47,244 nucleotides of DNA, taken from positions 33,154 through 80,397 of the forward strand of contig JBNGIO010005797.1 in assembly GCA_049999805.1 (NCBI GenBank). Reading direction: 5' to 3'. Below the pieces are notes generated by a model that saw nothing but the letters and a program-made list of their open reading frames with translations, had not been told where the DNA came from and ran no database searches. Of the stretch, positions 29,186 to 39,182 are shown in pieces (position 1 is the first letter of the stretch; each line of letters opens with the position of its first letter). The stretch is from Folioceros fuciformis. Taxonomy: Eukaryota > Anthocerotophyta > Anthocerotopsida > Anthocerotales. Made by a program: the position numbers and the translations under genes.

Positions 29186-31008
29186 ATGGGGGGATGCTCG
29201 TGGCCGAGCTCGTTGCCTGCTCACGGTGCCCGGTTACGTCCCTGCCTGGGTTTGAGGGGCTGTTGCGTTTTGCCGGTGTGTCACACCGGTGCAGGAGAAG
29301 AATGTACGGATTTGTTTCAACGTCACCCGTTTGTGCGTCTCGTGGAGCTTCCGACGCCCACTTCCTTGAAGTCCATGTCCGCTTTTGAGGTTCTGTTCTC
29401 AACACTTGCTTGTGCGGTTTATGATTGTTAACATGAGTGGATCTTGGGGAAGGATGTGCTGATGGTTGCTGTTCGTGATGGATTTTGCTAGTTAGCCGGA
29501 CGAACCATCTTCCAAGATGGGTCCGTACACGGGGTGGTAAGGCCAGATCTGCCACTCAAGCCTTCTTGGAGCCAGTTTCTGCGCATATTGGGTGTCAGGG
29601 GCAAGTTTGGAGAGCTTACCCGCAATGAGACAGAAAGGGACAGTAGCAAGTTAGCCTCGGCCGCGGAGACATTCTTTGGTCAGAGTCAATGGCAAGTAAG
29701 GACAGTGGCAGCCCATACTGCATCTATGCCAGAGTTGTGCAATCGGATGGTGGAAGTTGCCGGAGCGATTGAGGAATCGGGTGGAGGGGGCGCTCTGTTG
29801 CTGCTGACTGGCGGTATGTGGTTTGCGTGTGGCGACCATAATCTCTGCTTCACGAGGTGTAAGGCGTTCAGGCCCTGACGGTTTGCTGTCTGCTGCAGAG
29901 CATTCTTTTAGGAGATGGCCTGGTGTCAACAAGCTGCTGCCTGGGAACTCCTTCGGTCTTCTGAAGGCGGCCAGAGATCTTCGGCGGGCTGGTCATCTGA
30001 CACCAGGTATTTGGCTACACCATGATGAATGGTTGTGTTTTGTTGTGCATGTATTTTTCTCCCTTGGCCTCCGTTCTCAGCTGACATGCTGTTCAGCTCA
30101 ACCTGGAAGGCGTTCAGTTGTGGGCTGTAGAAAATCCTCTCACCAATCCAGTGGGTCGCATGGAACAGAAGGTACTGCAAAATATGCTTCTCCCTCACCA
30201 GACATTGACACGGTTGTCAGATTCGTCCATGCAATGAAAAGAGTTGGTTGGCCATGCGATGCCGTCACGCTTCCTGAGCAGCTCAACGCTCTCAACAAGG
30301 TTCCGTTGTCATGTATGAGCAGATTGCAGCAGGAGCAGAGGCAATCATTCTACAACCTCCACTGCTTCCTGATCGATTCCAGGACTGGTGGGCTGCAGCT
30401 GATGCGCAGGGGTAACTATTGCTTGTCTAGAGCTTGTTTTACCCGATATCCTGTGCCACTTGATGAGCATTTGCATGCCGAAGAATGACAATCGTACAAA
30501 TTGTGAAAATCCTGTGTTGCCAGGCTGCTGAAAAGCACCCATGTCATTGTTGGGCTGCCCATGATATGTTCAGCGAAGAATCTTGCTTTCTGGCTGCAAC
30601 TTACTCGAGCGGCAGGTCACATCTCTTTCACGCAGTTTCTTGCTACTGTGACGTCTTCCCAGTCAGGTCCGTTCACTGAAGTGGGACATGTTCGTGCTTC
30701 CACACCGCAGGTAAAGAGGCCGAGATTGTGATTGCCAACTTTCTAGAAGCTGAAAGGACCCTGGATAGAGCAGAGTTGGACCTGTTTTACGAGAGCTGGA
30801 ACTGCAATCTTGTCCAAGTGATCAAGAGCCTGCCTGGTAAGAAGAACGTGCCTGCAAGCCTGGTTGGATTGTGTCCAATCAGTCTGTGTACCCTGAGGCC
30901 GCGCGTTCTTCATGTCACTGCGCAGATGTAGCAGGGATGCACGTAATGCCTGTCACCCCGCGTGGCTGGAGGCAGTTCGCTGCACTCATCTCATCCGGAA
31001 AGATCTGA
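29186..31008 (+). CDS. methylenetetrahydrofolate reductase-like TIM-barrel protein
   Basis: Eight exons fit in frame: 29186-29389 (or to 29416), 29492-29813, 29899-30006, 30110-30171, 30323-30411, 30524-30615, 30711-30836, 30935-31008, giving about 358 residues. The N-terminus is rich in R, C and small residues, as in organelle presequences. Strand-like and loop motifs follow the FAD-linked reductase barrel order: VRLVELPTP, VRTVAAHTASMPEL, GALLLLTG, NSFGLLKAARDLRRAGHLTP, GVQLWAVENPLTNP, AAGAEAIILQPPL, HVIVGLPMICSAKNLAFWL, then GMHVMPVTPRGWRQF near the end. These correspond to the folate and flavin barrel of MetF/MTHFR-like proteins, but the protein lacks the C-terminal SAM-regulatory domain of classical eukaryotic MTHFR. 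The actual substrate is unknown. The exon 1 boundary and the acceptor of exon 4 (GGAAG, poor pyrimidine tract) are the least certain. Confidence 0.65.
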
Positions 31009-34000
31009 AGGAAGCAAGCAGCGTGAGTGGCCTGGAGTCAAAAGCAGAGATGGAGCAGCAGGCTGGGCTTGCGGATTAGTTTCCCTGGCGTTGGATTGCA
31101 GGCATGATCGCAAGCCAGGTGGTGCAAGGTGCAGGGAGCAAGGGGCAAGTACTCACATACATGCACTGGTCGTGATCCTGCACTTTTGGGAGGGAGGGAG
31201 CGAGCTGGTTTTGTAGTATTCCGCGCATGCGGCCCATGGGGTGCCTGCTTGATACCGGCGTCACCTGCATTGCTTGCCGTAGGGTGTACTTGCAGAGGTT
31301 AGTGTGGCCTTGGCACCCTTGTCGGGCTCGGAAGGATGCGCACATGGACGGGGGAGAGTGTGTGGCAGCCTGCAGAGCATGCCTGTAATTTCCGTGAAGG
31401 ACATCCCGGGGCTTGAATCCCCCTTTACAGAATGCCACAGCTGGGCGCCCGAGGTCATGTACAGAGTTGCATTGACTTGAGAGGAGGTAGGCATGTGGCT
31501 GGCCTCCTGTTTTTGTTGCTCACTCAGATGCAAGAGCGTGTCGCGAGCAGAAGCCGCGGTGGATGAATGATGGGATCCGGCTTGATGACCAGCGTGCCTC
31601 GCCCAAACCGTGGGCCACGTGCGGATGCTATGCGTCGCATCTGGCAGCAAAGCGAGGCAAAGCGGCATGCTGCAGATTTGATTACTGGGCTAATGGGCTC
31701 CGCCAGCTTTTGGGCGACAGGGTGATGAGAATCATGTGCTGTGGCCGGGCCTTTCCCCATCAGCAAAGGCGAGTGAAGCTTCCCCCATCCCCTCCCCCCA
31801 CCATTTACTGCCCCCTGCAACTCTGCACCTCCTTCCTTTGGCATCTCTTTACACCGCAACGATCTGAGCATACGAGACGCCTCTGGTCTCAGACCCCACT
31901 TCACGTATTTCTCGACGCCTGTGTGCTCTAGGCATGCGTACCGCACCCCAGGCCATGAATGCCCGAGCATGGCAGCCCGCTGGTGTACACCATCCCAGAT
32001 GCTCAAAGACGCGCTGTGAGCTGGAGACTAGACCGACAGAATGATGGCCTCTCTGCCCTCCCGCCCATTCAACATACCCATACCCCATACCCCATACCCA
32101 TCAGTGACATTACTACATGCATTCCTACCAGTTGTGCAATGTATCTATGTACATGCTGTACATACATGCAAACTGTAGCTAGCTAGAAGCTTCCTTCCAA
32201 GTTCCTTCCCCACGGGCCACACAGTCACACGCCTGGGCCAGCCAGCCCTGCACCTCCTGCAGACCATGCGCTGCGCGTCATGTCATCTAGGGCTTCGAAC
32301 CGGTGAAGGAACGCCGGTCACCCGGTCACCGCCATTGGCGTGTTATTATATTCCCAGATCCCGATGATTCGTTCGAGACGTGAAGCGACACCCCATGGGT
32401 GCATGGCAGGGCAGGGCAGGGTAGGGCAATCCCGCCATTCACGTAACTGTGTCAACTTGTTATTGTGAGCTTGCGCGGGATTCCAGGCGTTCAGAGGCGA
32501 TATCAGATCTGTCGGGATGCGTGTCCAGGCTTTCCAGCGTCTCATTAGGTTGTTAGGTTCACCCATCTTGTCCCAAGCTCCACACCGATTTATGGATCCG
32601 ATACGGGCCTTGTCTTCCGCGGATGCAATTCTTAGCGGTATCAACTTGATAATGTGTTGTCACATCAGTCTAGTATGTGCATGAGAGGATGGAATGGCAT
32701 GAGTCACTTCAGGGGAGGGCTTAGTTCGCATCTCACAGGGGTTCTGCGAACGGGTCTCAACGTTCGTCACACCTTGCCCCAGCCAGGCCTGGGCGAGACA
32801 CCCCTGGCCAGGCCTGCAGGCTATTCGACAGAGGTCGCCATTGTGTGAAGTACAGTACATACATACAAAACAAACAGAGAAGTAGGGCTCCAGCTTGAGG
32901 ACCCACCTGTTGAGGCACCACCTGGTGGGCCGTTCCTGGCTCGGGGAAGATGCGTTTGTCCGTCTCAAGATTCCTCACTCCAAGTAGACTGTCTCAGCCA
33001 GCATGTTATGTTGGGAAACAAATTGTGGGTGGACAGAGGAGCAGAGCGACACGGTGAGGACAAGATTCATCCAACATATCAAGACACAGAGGATTACGTA
33101 AGGAGAAGAACAAGAGTCCCCGAGAGTACGACCCGCGGAGATGGGTATAATGGGTATAAAATTTGGCAAAGCCGGTGAGATGTGTGTTGCTTGGTAGGGG
33201 CCTCCTGGTCTGGCTCTGGCTCTCTCATCAGGCTCGTGGGATCCCGGGACGGGATTTGATACACACGGCGATAACATACACGCGTAACAGGGGTTCCAAA
33301 AAGATGGGGACAGCGGGGTCACGCATAAGAGGCTGATCCCTTTGCAGGAAGACGGCGTCCACCAGCTGCGGTCGCCGGTGTCGGCCCCAACACACAGCGA
33401 CGGGCTTGACCGCACCGGCAGTCGGCGCCTAATGAAAAGAGGTTTCTTGTCCTCACCAGCGTCCGGATCGAACCGGGTTCCGACACCTGAGCGCCGCCCA
33501 ACGGTCGCAACGACACGGCACCGGCGTCCAGGGGCGCGTGGCGGTCACTGCAACGGAGACGCAGTGGCCACCAGAACGGGGGCCGTGTCCCTGTCTCCCC
33601 CTCCCACCCCCGTAGCGGGGCCCGGGTGCTTCACCCACAAAAGCGCGAAACTGCCATGGGCGGTGTGATCAGAGCTCGCCCGATGTGGACCTGATACAAG
33701 CGGCCCATGTGCCACAGATGCCCGGATTTGCACATGGCAGCGGACGCGTCCCCCGCGGTGGCGTGCTGGCCTGGCTCGCCTCAGGCCCGGTCACAGCCCC
33801 GGCCTCACCTCCAGTTCAAACCGCCTCCTCGGGTTACCTACCCTGCCTCCTAGGCCTCCGCATAGCCTAGAGAGACACAAGTGCGTTAAATGGGCGCAGT
33901 AAAAGCTCGGTCCCCTGGCTGCCGTGCAGACAGGCGTGCAACCGTGCGGCCAACTGCACAGTCAGTAGGGGTAGTGTGGTCAGCGGTTGAGTTCACCGGA

Positions 34001-35428
34001 ACTGCCCGCCGCCACCTCTTCGTCCTCCTCCTCCTCCTCCTCCTCCTCATGGTTCTCAAACAAGGCCTCATCAAATTTGCACACACAATCCTTTCATTTC
34101 ATCTCACATTGTGCTTCTCATCATCTCCTTCCCTTTCCCTGCGCAGCTCCCTTCACCCACTGCTTCACCCAGCCGCTGAACGTGCCAGCATGTTAATTGT
34201 AGCTGGGATAGACTACACCAGCCANNNNNNNNNNNNNNNNNNNNNNNNNNNNNNNNNNNNNNNNNNNNNNNNNNNNNNNNNNNNNNNNNNNNNNNNNNNN
34301 NNNNNNNNNNNNNNNNNNNNNNNNGCATTGTCTTGTAGCCAGGGCCCAGGCCATGGTCCACTTAATGCTGCCCAAATGCGCATGATGAGATCCATTTACG
34401 CCTTGCAACTGATTCCGGCTGAGCTGGCGGGAAGCCGTTGTGCCTCCCGTGACCGGTATGGCCGGTATCTCGGTTACTGGGAACCAGGGTGAAGGGGAGT
34501 CCGGTCCGGGCCGGGCCGGCCCTGTCCGGTCCAAGAGGCTTGGACACTTGTCAAGGGAAAAGAAGCAACATGACATGAAGGCGTTCACGAGAGAGAGGGG
34601 TACTGTTGACTTGCGACGTCAGCACGTCACCTTTGGCTTTTGAGACTGAACGGGACGGAACGGGGCGAGGTGGGTCCGTGCCCGTATTATCATACACGTT
34701 TGGGGTCTCCGAGTCGCCTCAGGACGCGCTCCCGTTCCGTTCGTCCTTGTCGCATTTACTCTCCCTTCCCCCCAGTTCCATTGCCTTCTTATAGACGCGT
34801 CGGTTGGTTTGTAGAGTCCGGCACGTAATCGCCCCGTCCTGCACATGCCACTTGCCGGTCGCGGTTGGAACCGAACCCCGGGCCCGGGTTACGCTAACCC
34901 GCGCTCGGGGATCCATGTCAACGGGATACGGCGATCCCGTGACGCATCATAACGGAGCGTTCTCCCGCATATGGCTGCCCATCCTCCACAATGCCACTCT
35001 TATGCCATGCCCATTCCTATGCCCATGCCTCAGCATCATGCATGTCCATGCAGTACGTGATACGGCCGCCCCGCCCCGACCCGGCCGGGGCCCCTTCCAC
35101 TTACCGCCACCCAAATTGCCCGCCATGCCCGCTTACCCAGATGGCGACCGGTTTAATAAACCCCGTGTGGGCTCCTTTCAGTCTTCCAGTGCGTGACCCC
35201 ACTTTAGACTTTGAGACGACTTGCGCCATGCCATGGTAGCTCGGCCCACTTCCCTTGCACTTATTTGCAGATTATCTAAGTAGATAATTATGTAGAACAT
35301 ATGAGAATCTTTGGATCCCAAAGTGTAACCTTTATACCTCCAGCACGTAAGCCACGAAGAGATGTGGAACTCCATACCTCATGTGAGTGGTGAAGGAGTG
35401 AGAGTTTTATTTTCCACCTAATGGTAAG
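31009..35428. other. long gene-poor region with simple repeats
   Basis: I find no supported gene in 4.4 kb. Open frames are numerous because the DNA is GC-rich, but none carries a motif or joins by good splice sites. Visible structure: GGGCA repeats at 32405-32425, ACCCCATACCCAT-type repeats around 32075-32100, TCC triplets at 34023-34050, and many short GC-rich phrases at 33350-33650 and 34440-34520 (CCGG-rich). Decayed transposable elements are possible but I see no terminal repeats. Confidence 0.45.
34225..34324. other. assembly gap (100 N)
   Basis: A second run of exactly 100 N, a placeholder for a gap of unknown length. It lies in the gene-poor region. Confidence 0.98.
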
Positions 35429-35615
35429 TGGTTATGTCGTTGTGTATACAAACTAGGTGTACAACAATAATTCTTTGATTGGTGTATGATGGATGATGTT
35501 CATGTATCAAAGTTTTGTGGGTAGTCATGCAGTTGTGTATGCAAACTAGGTATGCAAGAGCAATTCATTGATTGTTGTATGTTGGATGATGTTCTTGTAT
35601 CAAAGTTTTGTGGGT
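35429..35615. repeat. 93-bp tandem duplication
   Basis: Two diverged copies with a 93-bp offset. Shared landmarks are GTTGTGTATxCAAACTAGGT (35439 and 35532) and TGTATCAAAGTTTTGTGGGT near the end of each. The block is AT-rich compared with its flanks. Confidence 0.85.
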
Positions 35616-35735
35616 GTCCTTTGTATGAAGAAAGTACTGCATGTGTGTAATGTAAGGCAATTTAAAGAACCTTGCTAAGGTGAAAGTATATTGTGGGTTC
35701 ATCTCTTATCTGAGCTAGATGAGCTTATTTCGTTT

Positions 35736-35910
35736 CACAATCTTCTTCTTAGTAGGATAAGAGAACCTGAGAGTACTTCCTTCCTAACTCATTTCACACT
35801 GTTCTTCTTAGTAGAATGAGAGAATCCAAGAGTACTTCTTTCCAAACTTGTTCACACTCTTCTTCTTAATAGGATGAGAGAATCCTAAAGTACTTCCTTC
35901 CCAACTCTCT
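35736..35910. repeat. ~59-bp tandem repeat, 3 copies
   Basis: Three copies begin at about 35736, 35795 and 35853. Shared phrases are CTTCTTxxTAGGATGAGAGAA and AGTACTTCCTTCC. Copies differ at several positions. A fourth, more diverged partial copy lies near 36071-36130, next to the second member of the direct repeat described separately. Confidence 0.8.
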
Positions 35911-36212
35911 TTGGTGACGGACAATGTGCTCCCTGACCTCCGACACAGAATAGTTTAAGACGAGAATCAAACATTCATTGTCGGCCGTTAGTGTAGCATG
36001 AAATTGTATGATGGGTTCATCCTATGCCTAGGTCCTAGGTGAGTGGGTTTATCCCATGTCTTTGTTTGGCCCCACTCTTCTTAGTAAGATGGGAGAGTTT
36101 GAAAGTGTGTACTTCCTTCCTAACTTTCTTTGGTGGCAGAGAATGTGCTCTCTGACAAAGAATAGTTTAAGGTGAGAATCAAACATTCATTGTCGGCAGT
36201 TAGTATAGCATG
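35902..36212. repeat. ~95-bp direct repeat pair
   Basis: The segment 35902-36000 (TCTCTTTGGTG ... GAGAATCAAACATTCATTGTCGGCC...TAGCATG) recurs at 36121-36212 with small gaps. Together with the preceding 59-bp units this suggests one larger composite unit that was duplicated, possibly remnants of a transposon terminal region. Confidence 0.8.
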
Positions 36213-36428
36213 TGCTCAGGGAAGCGGAGAAAGTAGATGAGACGCCTGAGACTCTTACAGTCCGGCATGGTTACCAACAATGGTGTACATGCGCGTTTGT
36301 GCCCAAGTTGTGGTCCTTTGCTCTGAACTTGGCAGGCAGTAGGTTTAGTAGCCAGTGGGTGCTGCCATGTGCTCTAATAAATGAGATCCTTGTAGGGCTT
36401 CTTCCTCCGCTCCTTCCTTCAGTGTCAA

Positions 36429-36504
36429 GTTAAGGACTCTCTGCCACACGAAGGCATGTTTGTCAGGTTAAGGACTCTCTACTACACGAAGGTATGTTTG
36501 TCAA
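36429..36504. repeat. 38-bp tandem duplication
   Basis: GTTAAGGACTCTCTGCCACA...TTTGTCAG at 36429-36466 is followed directly by a copy at 36467-36504 with a few changes. Confidence 0.9.
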
Positions 36505-36949
36505 TGTACAGGATGTACACGCATGCATTGCTAGTGCGTGAAACGTCACACGAAAGGACCCCATCAAGCATCCTAAACCTAGTACAGGTACGAAGAGGCC
36601 CACCAACGATTGAGTGAAGTGGTCAGATCTTTTAGGTGTGATGTGCAGAAGTCCTGACAAGTGTCATAATAGTCTCGACACAAAGCGGAGTCCCCAAGAA
36701 TACGCGTCACTTCACTACAACTGGCATAGGCACAAATGCACAGATGCAGATGCGCAAGAGCAGATGCGATGCCATCCTCCCCGTATGCTTACACTGAGAA
36801 ACTTGAAAACTTTGGTTTCGTACTCCTTTGTTCTGACTAGATGTAAGCTTGCTCTCTTGTCTCTTGCCCAGACCTTCACTCAGTCTACCTAGATGTAGGC
36901 TTGGTCTGGTCTCCTCCGTTTGGTCACTCTGACTAAATGTAAGTTTGCT

Positions 36950-37040
36950 AGGCTCCCTTGCTTTGCTTTGCTTTGCTTGGCTTGGCTTGGCTCGGTCTTA
37001 GTCTCACTGCCTTGGTCTTGGTCTTGGTCTCGGGTCTGAC
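36950..37040. repeat. TTTGC/TTGGC and GGTCTT simple repeats
   Basis: Short tandem units CTTTG, CTTGG and then TTGGTC/GGTCTT follow one another. The inverted form (GCAAAGCAAAGCAAAGCAA) appears shortly downstream near 37115-37130, so the single strand could fold. Confidence 0.8.
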
Positions 37041-38800
37041 TAAATGTAAGCTGGCTCTGCTCTGCTCTATCTACCTCTTCCTCTGACACGACGACCAAAG
37101 GGTGATATTTGACAAAGCAAAGCAAAGCAACTCTAACTTATGACTAATTGAATAAAGGGAGTTAGGGTGCGTTTGATGCAACCCTGGTTCCGTAATACTA
37201 AACATTAAGTAAGCCAAAGTGGGAGATTAGACATTACGCAAGCATCAGGCCATGGGATGTGGGCTGTGGAGCGCAGGCTTACGTGTGTAGTTATGTGGGT
37301 GTTACGGTGTTACGGAGGACCATGATTTGTTTCCCAACAGAAGAGTCCAGCAAGCCGTGATGTGGTGCTAATCCAAAGTCAAATTGTGGTTACACCGGTA
37401 CTCGGAATTAAAGTCCGCCGTGCGGCGTTTCAATCCGAAGTTGGTCACACGATTTTCCCTCAGATCGTGAATGAGGTGAAGGCAGGCTTGCAGAGGCCAG
37501 GCCAGGCCACGCCTGGCCTGGTCTGGCCTGACCGTCCCTGCCTCTGGGCGCGCCGGCTGGCTGTGTGCCTCCTCTGCCATGTCCCAGAGCCTTCACGCTC
37601 CGATTATACCTCGGGACAGCTTGCAAGCACTGCCTTCCCCGTCGCCCTTGGATTGTGTTAAGGTCAATCCAGCTTGATTGACCTGAGGCACCTGAGCCCG
37701 CTCAGTCGGTGCACACTGCACACTGCCCAGCTTTCCGCTGTCCTTTTCCTGGATGCATAAGCCTCAAGAGCTTCCCTCATAGCCAATGCCTTTATCAGCC
37801 TTCCTCCTCGGGCCTCATGAATCGCTCACCTCCGACTGCCCCTTCTTCTATCCTATTCTGCCCTTCTCTCTATCTCTGTGCGGTGCTGCGCTGCGTGTGC
37901 TGTGCTGTGCTGCTAGTAGTGGTGCCCCCGCACACGCACTTGTTGCAAACAGACCCAATTGCATCCCTCTCTCTATCCATCGCCATCACCATCGGTAGGA
38001 TCGGCCGATCATTCTCGACGGGGCCACCGGAGATTTGCGCTCGGGTCTCAGCCCAACCCAACACAACCCAAGCTTTAGCCGAAACCAGAGAGCTTTCCCC
38101 ACTCTCACAGATATCAGCTATAACAGTAGCAGTTACTTAGACCTGTGGGTTGTGGGTTGGGGTCGTGGCTTGATTGAAATCAGCCAGCGAAACGAAAGAC
38201 TGCTGCGAGAAGCGAGCTCGCATGCGCACAGATTGACTTCCTTCACCCACAGTCTTAGCAAGGCTAAGGCCGGGACGGAGGGAGCGTAGCTGTACAGCCA
38301 GGTCTCTCTTACCTGTCTTGTCTGGAATTACCTCTGTACCACACACTCCGAGCCCAGGCCCAGGCCCAGGGCCAAGCCCGGGCCGGGCCGAGGGCAAGGT
38401 GTTGCCTAGTTGGGCTGCGTTGGGGGCTTTCCTTCTCTCTCACACCCCACGCCTTTCCTTCTTCTTCTCCTCCTCCTCCCGCTGCCACTTCTTCTGCCTC
38501 TGCCTCGTTCTGCTCTCTCTGCGGTGCTGTGCTGTCGAAACTTGTGCACCGCACAGGGTCCTGCATTCCTGCTTCCTGCCTACCCCTCCATCTGTCCACT
38601 CCCCAGAGTCCGTCCATCCTGGGGATCCCAGTTTTGCTTCTTCCTCTCCTGCATCCACCGAGCGTGGTTTTTACTCTCGCCTCTCTCACCCCAAGCCCCA
38701 GGGAGCGGAGCTTTCCTTGAGCCTCAGGTCAACCCTTGCAAGCGAATGCTACAAGGAGAGCCTTTATGAGCTTCGCTGGAAAGGAGAGAGGCGCATGGAG

Positions 38801-38807
38801 TATAAGA
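38801..38807 (+). promoter_or_regulatory. possible TATA box of MYB gene
   Basis: TATAAGA lies about 380 bp upstream of the MYB start codon. It would imply a leader of roughly 350 nt. Other promoters further upstream are equally possible. Confidence 0.35.
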
Positions 38808-39182
38808 GGGCTCTAGGATCTCACCTTCCTCACCACAACAACCATTCCAGCAGTCAAACATTTGCAATTGCAATTGCAATCGCAATTTCTTGCCTGCTAG
38901 CCTTCCCTGCGCATGCGCAGCCCTCCCTCCCTCTCCCCCCTCCATGACACACTTCACGCTCCTCCTCATTTCAATTGCGCATTGCCTTCCTCGGGCCTTG
39001 CAATCCGCACCTCCAGCTTCTTTTGAAGAGCGGTAGGAAAATCTCAGAGAGCGCCTCCGGGGACTTCAAAGCAGTAGAGCGGCAGCTTGCTCTGCTGCTG
39101 TGCTGGAGCTGGTGTAGCCTGCTTGTGAAGAAAGCCCTTCAACTGGTTCGGAGCAACTCACAAGCGGATTCGGAGGCTGAAG

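Larger units (their letters stand above)
36505..39182. other. gene-poor region and MYB upstream/leader
   Basis: No supported gene. From about 37700 the plus strand becomes strongly pyrimidine-rich (TCTTCTCC, CTCTCTC tracts near 38420-38520 and 38925-38940), as expected of a promoter and long 5' leader for the MYB gene. Short CAATTG-type repeats (TTGCAATTGCAATTGCAAT) lie at about 38862-38885. Confidence 0.45.

Noticed and set aside
33450-33490. Possible tRNA T-arm (GGATCGAACCGGGTTCC)
   Set aside because: No cloverleaf can be built around it and there is no matching A box.
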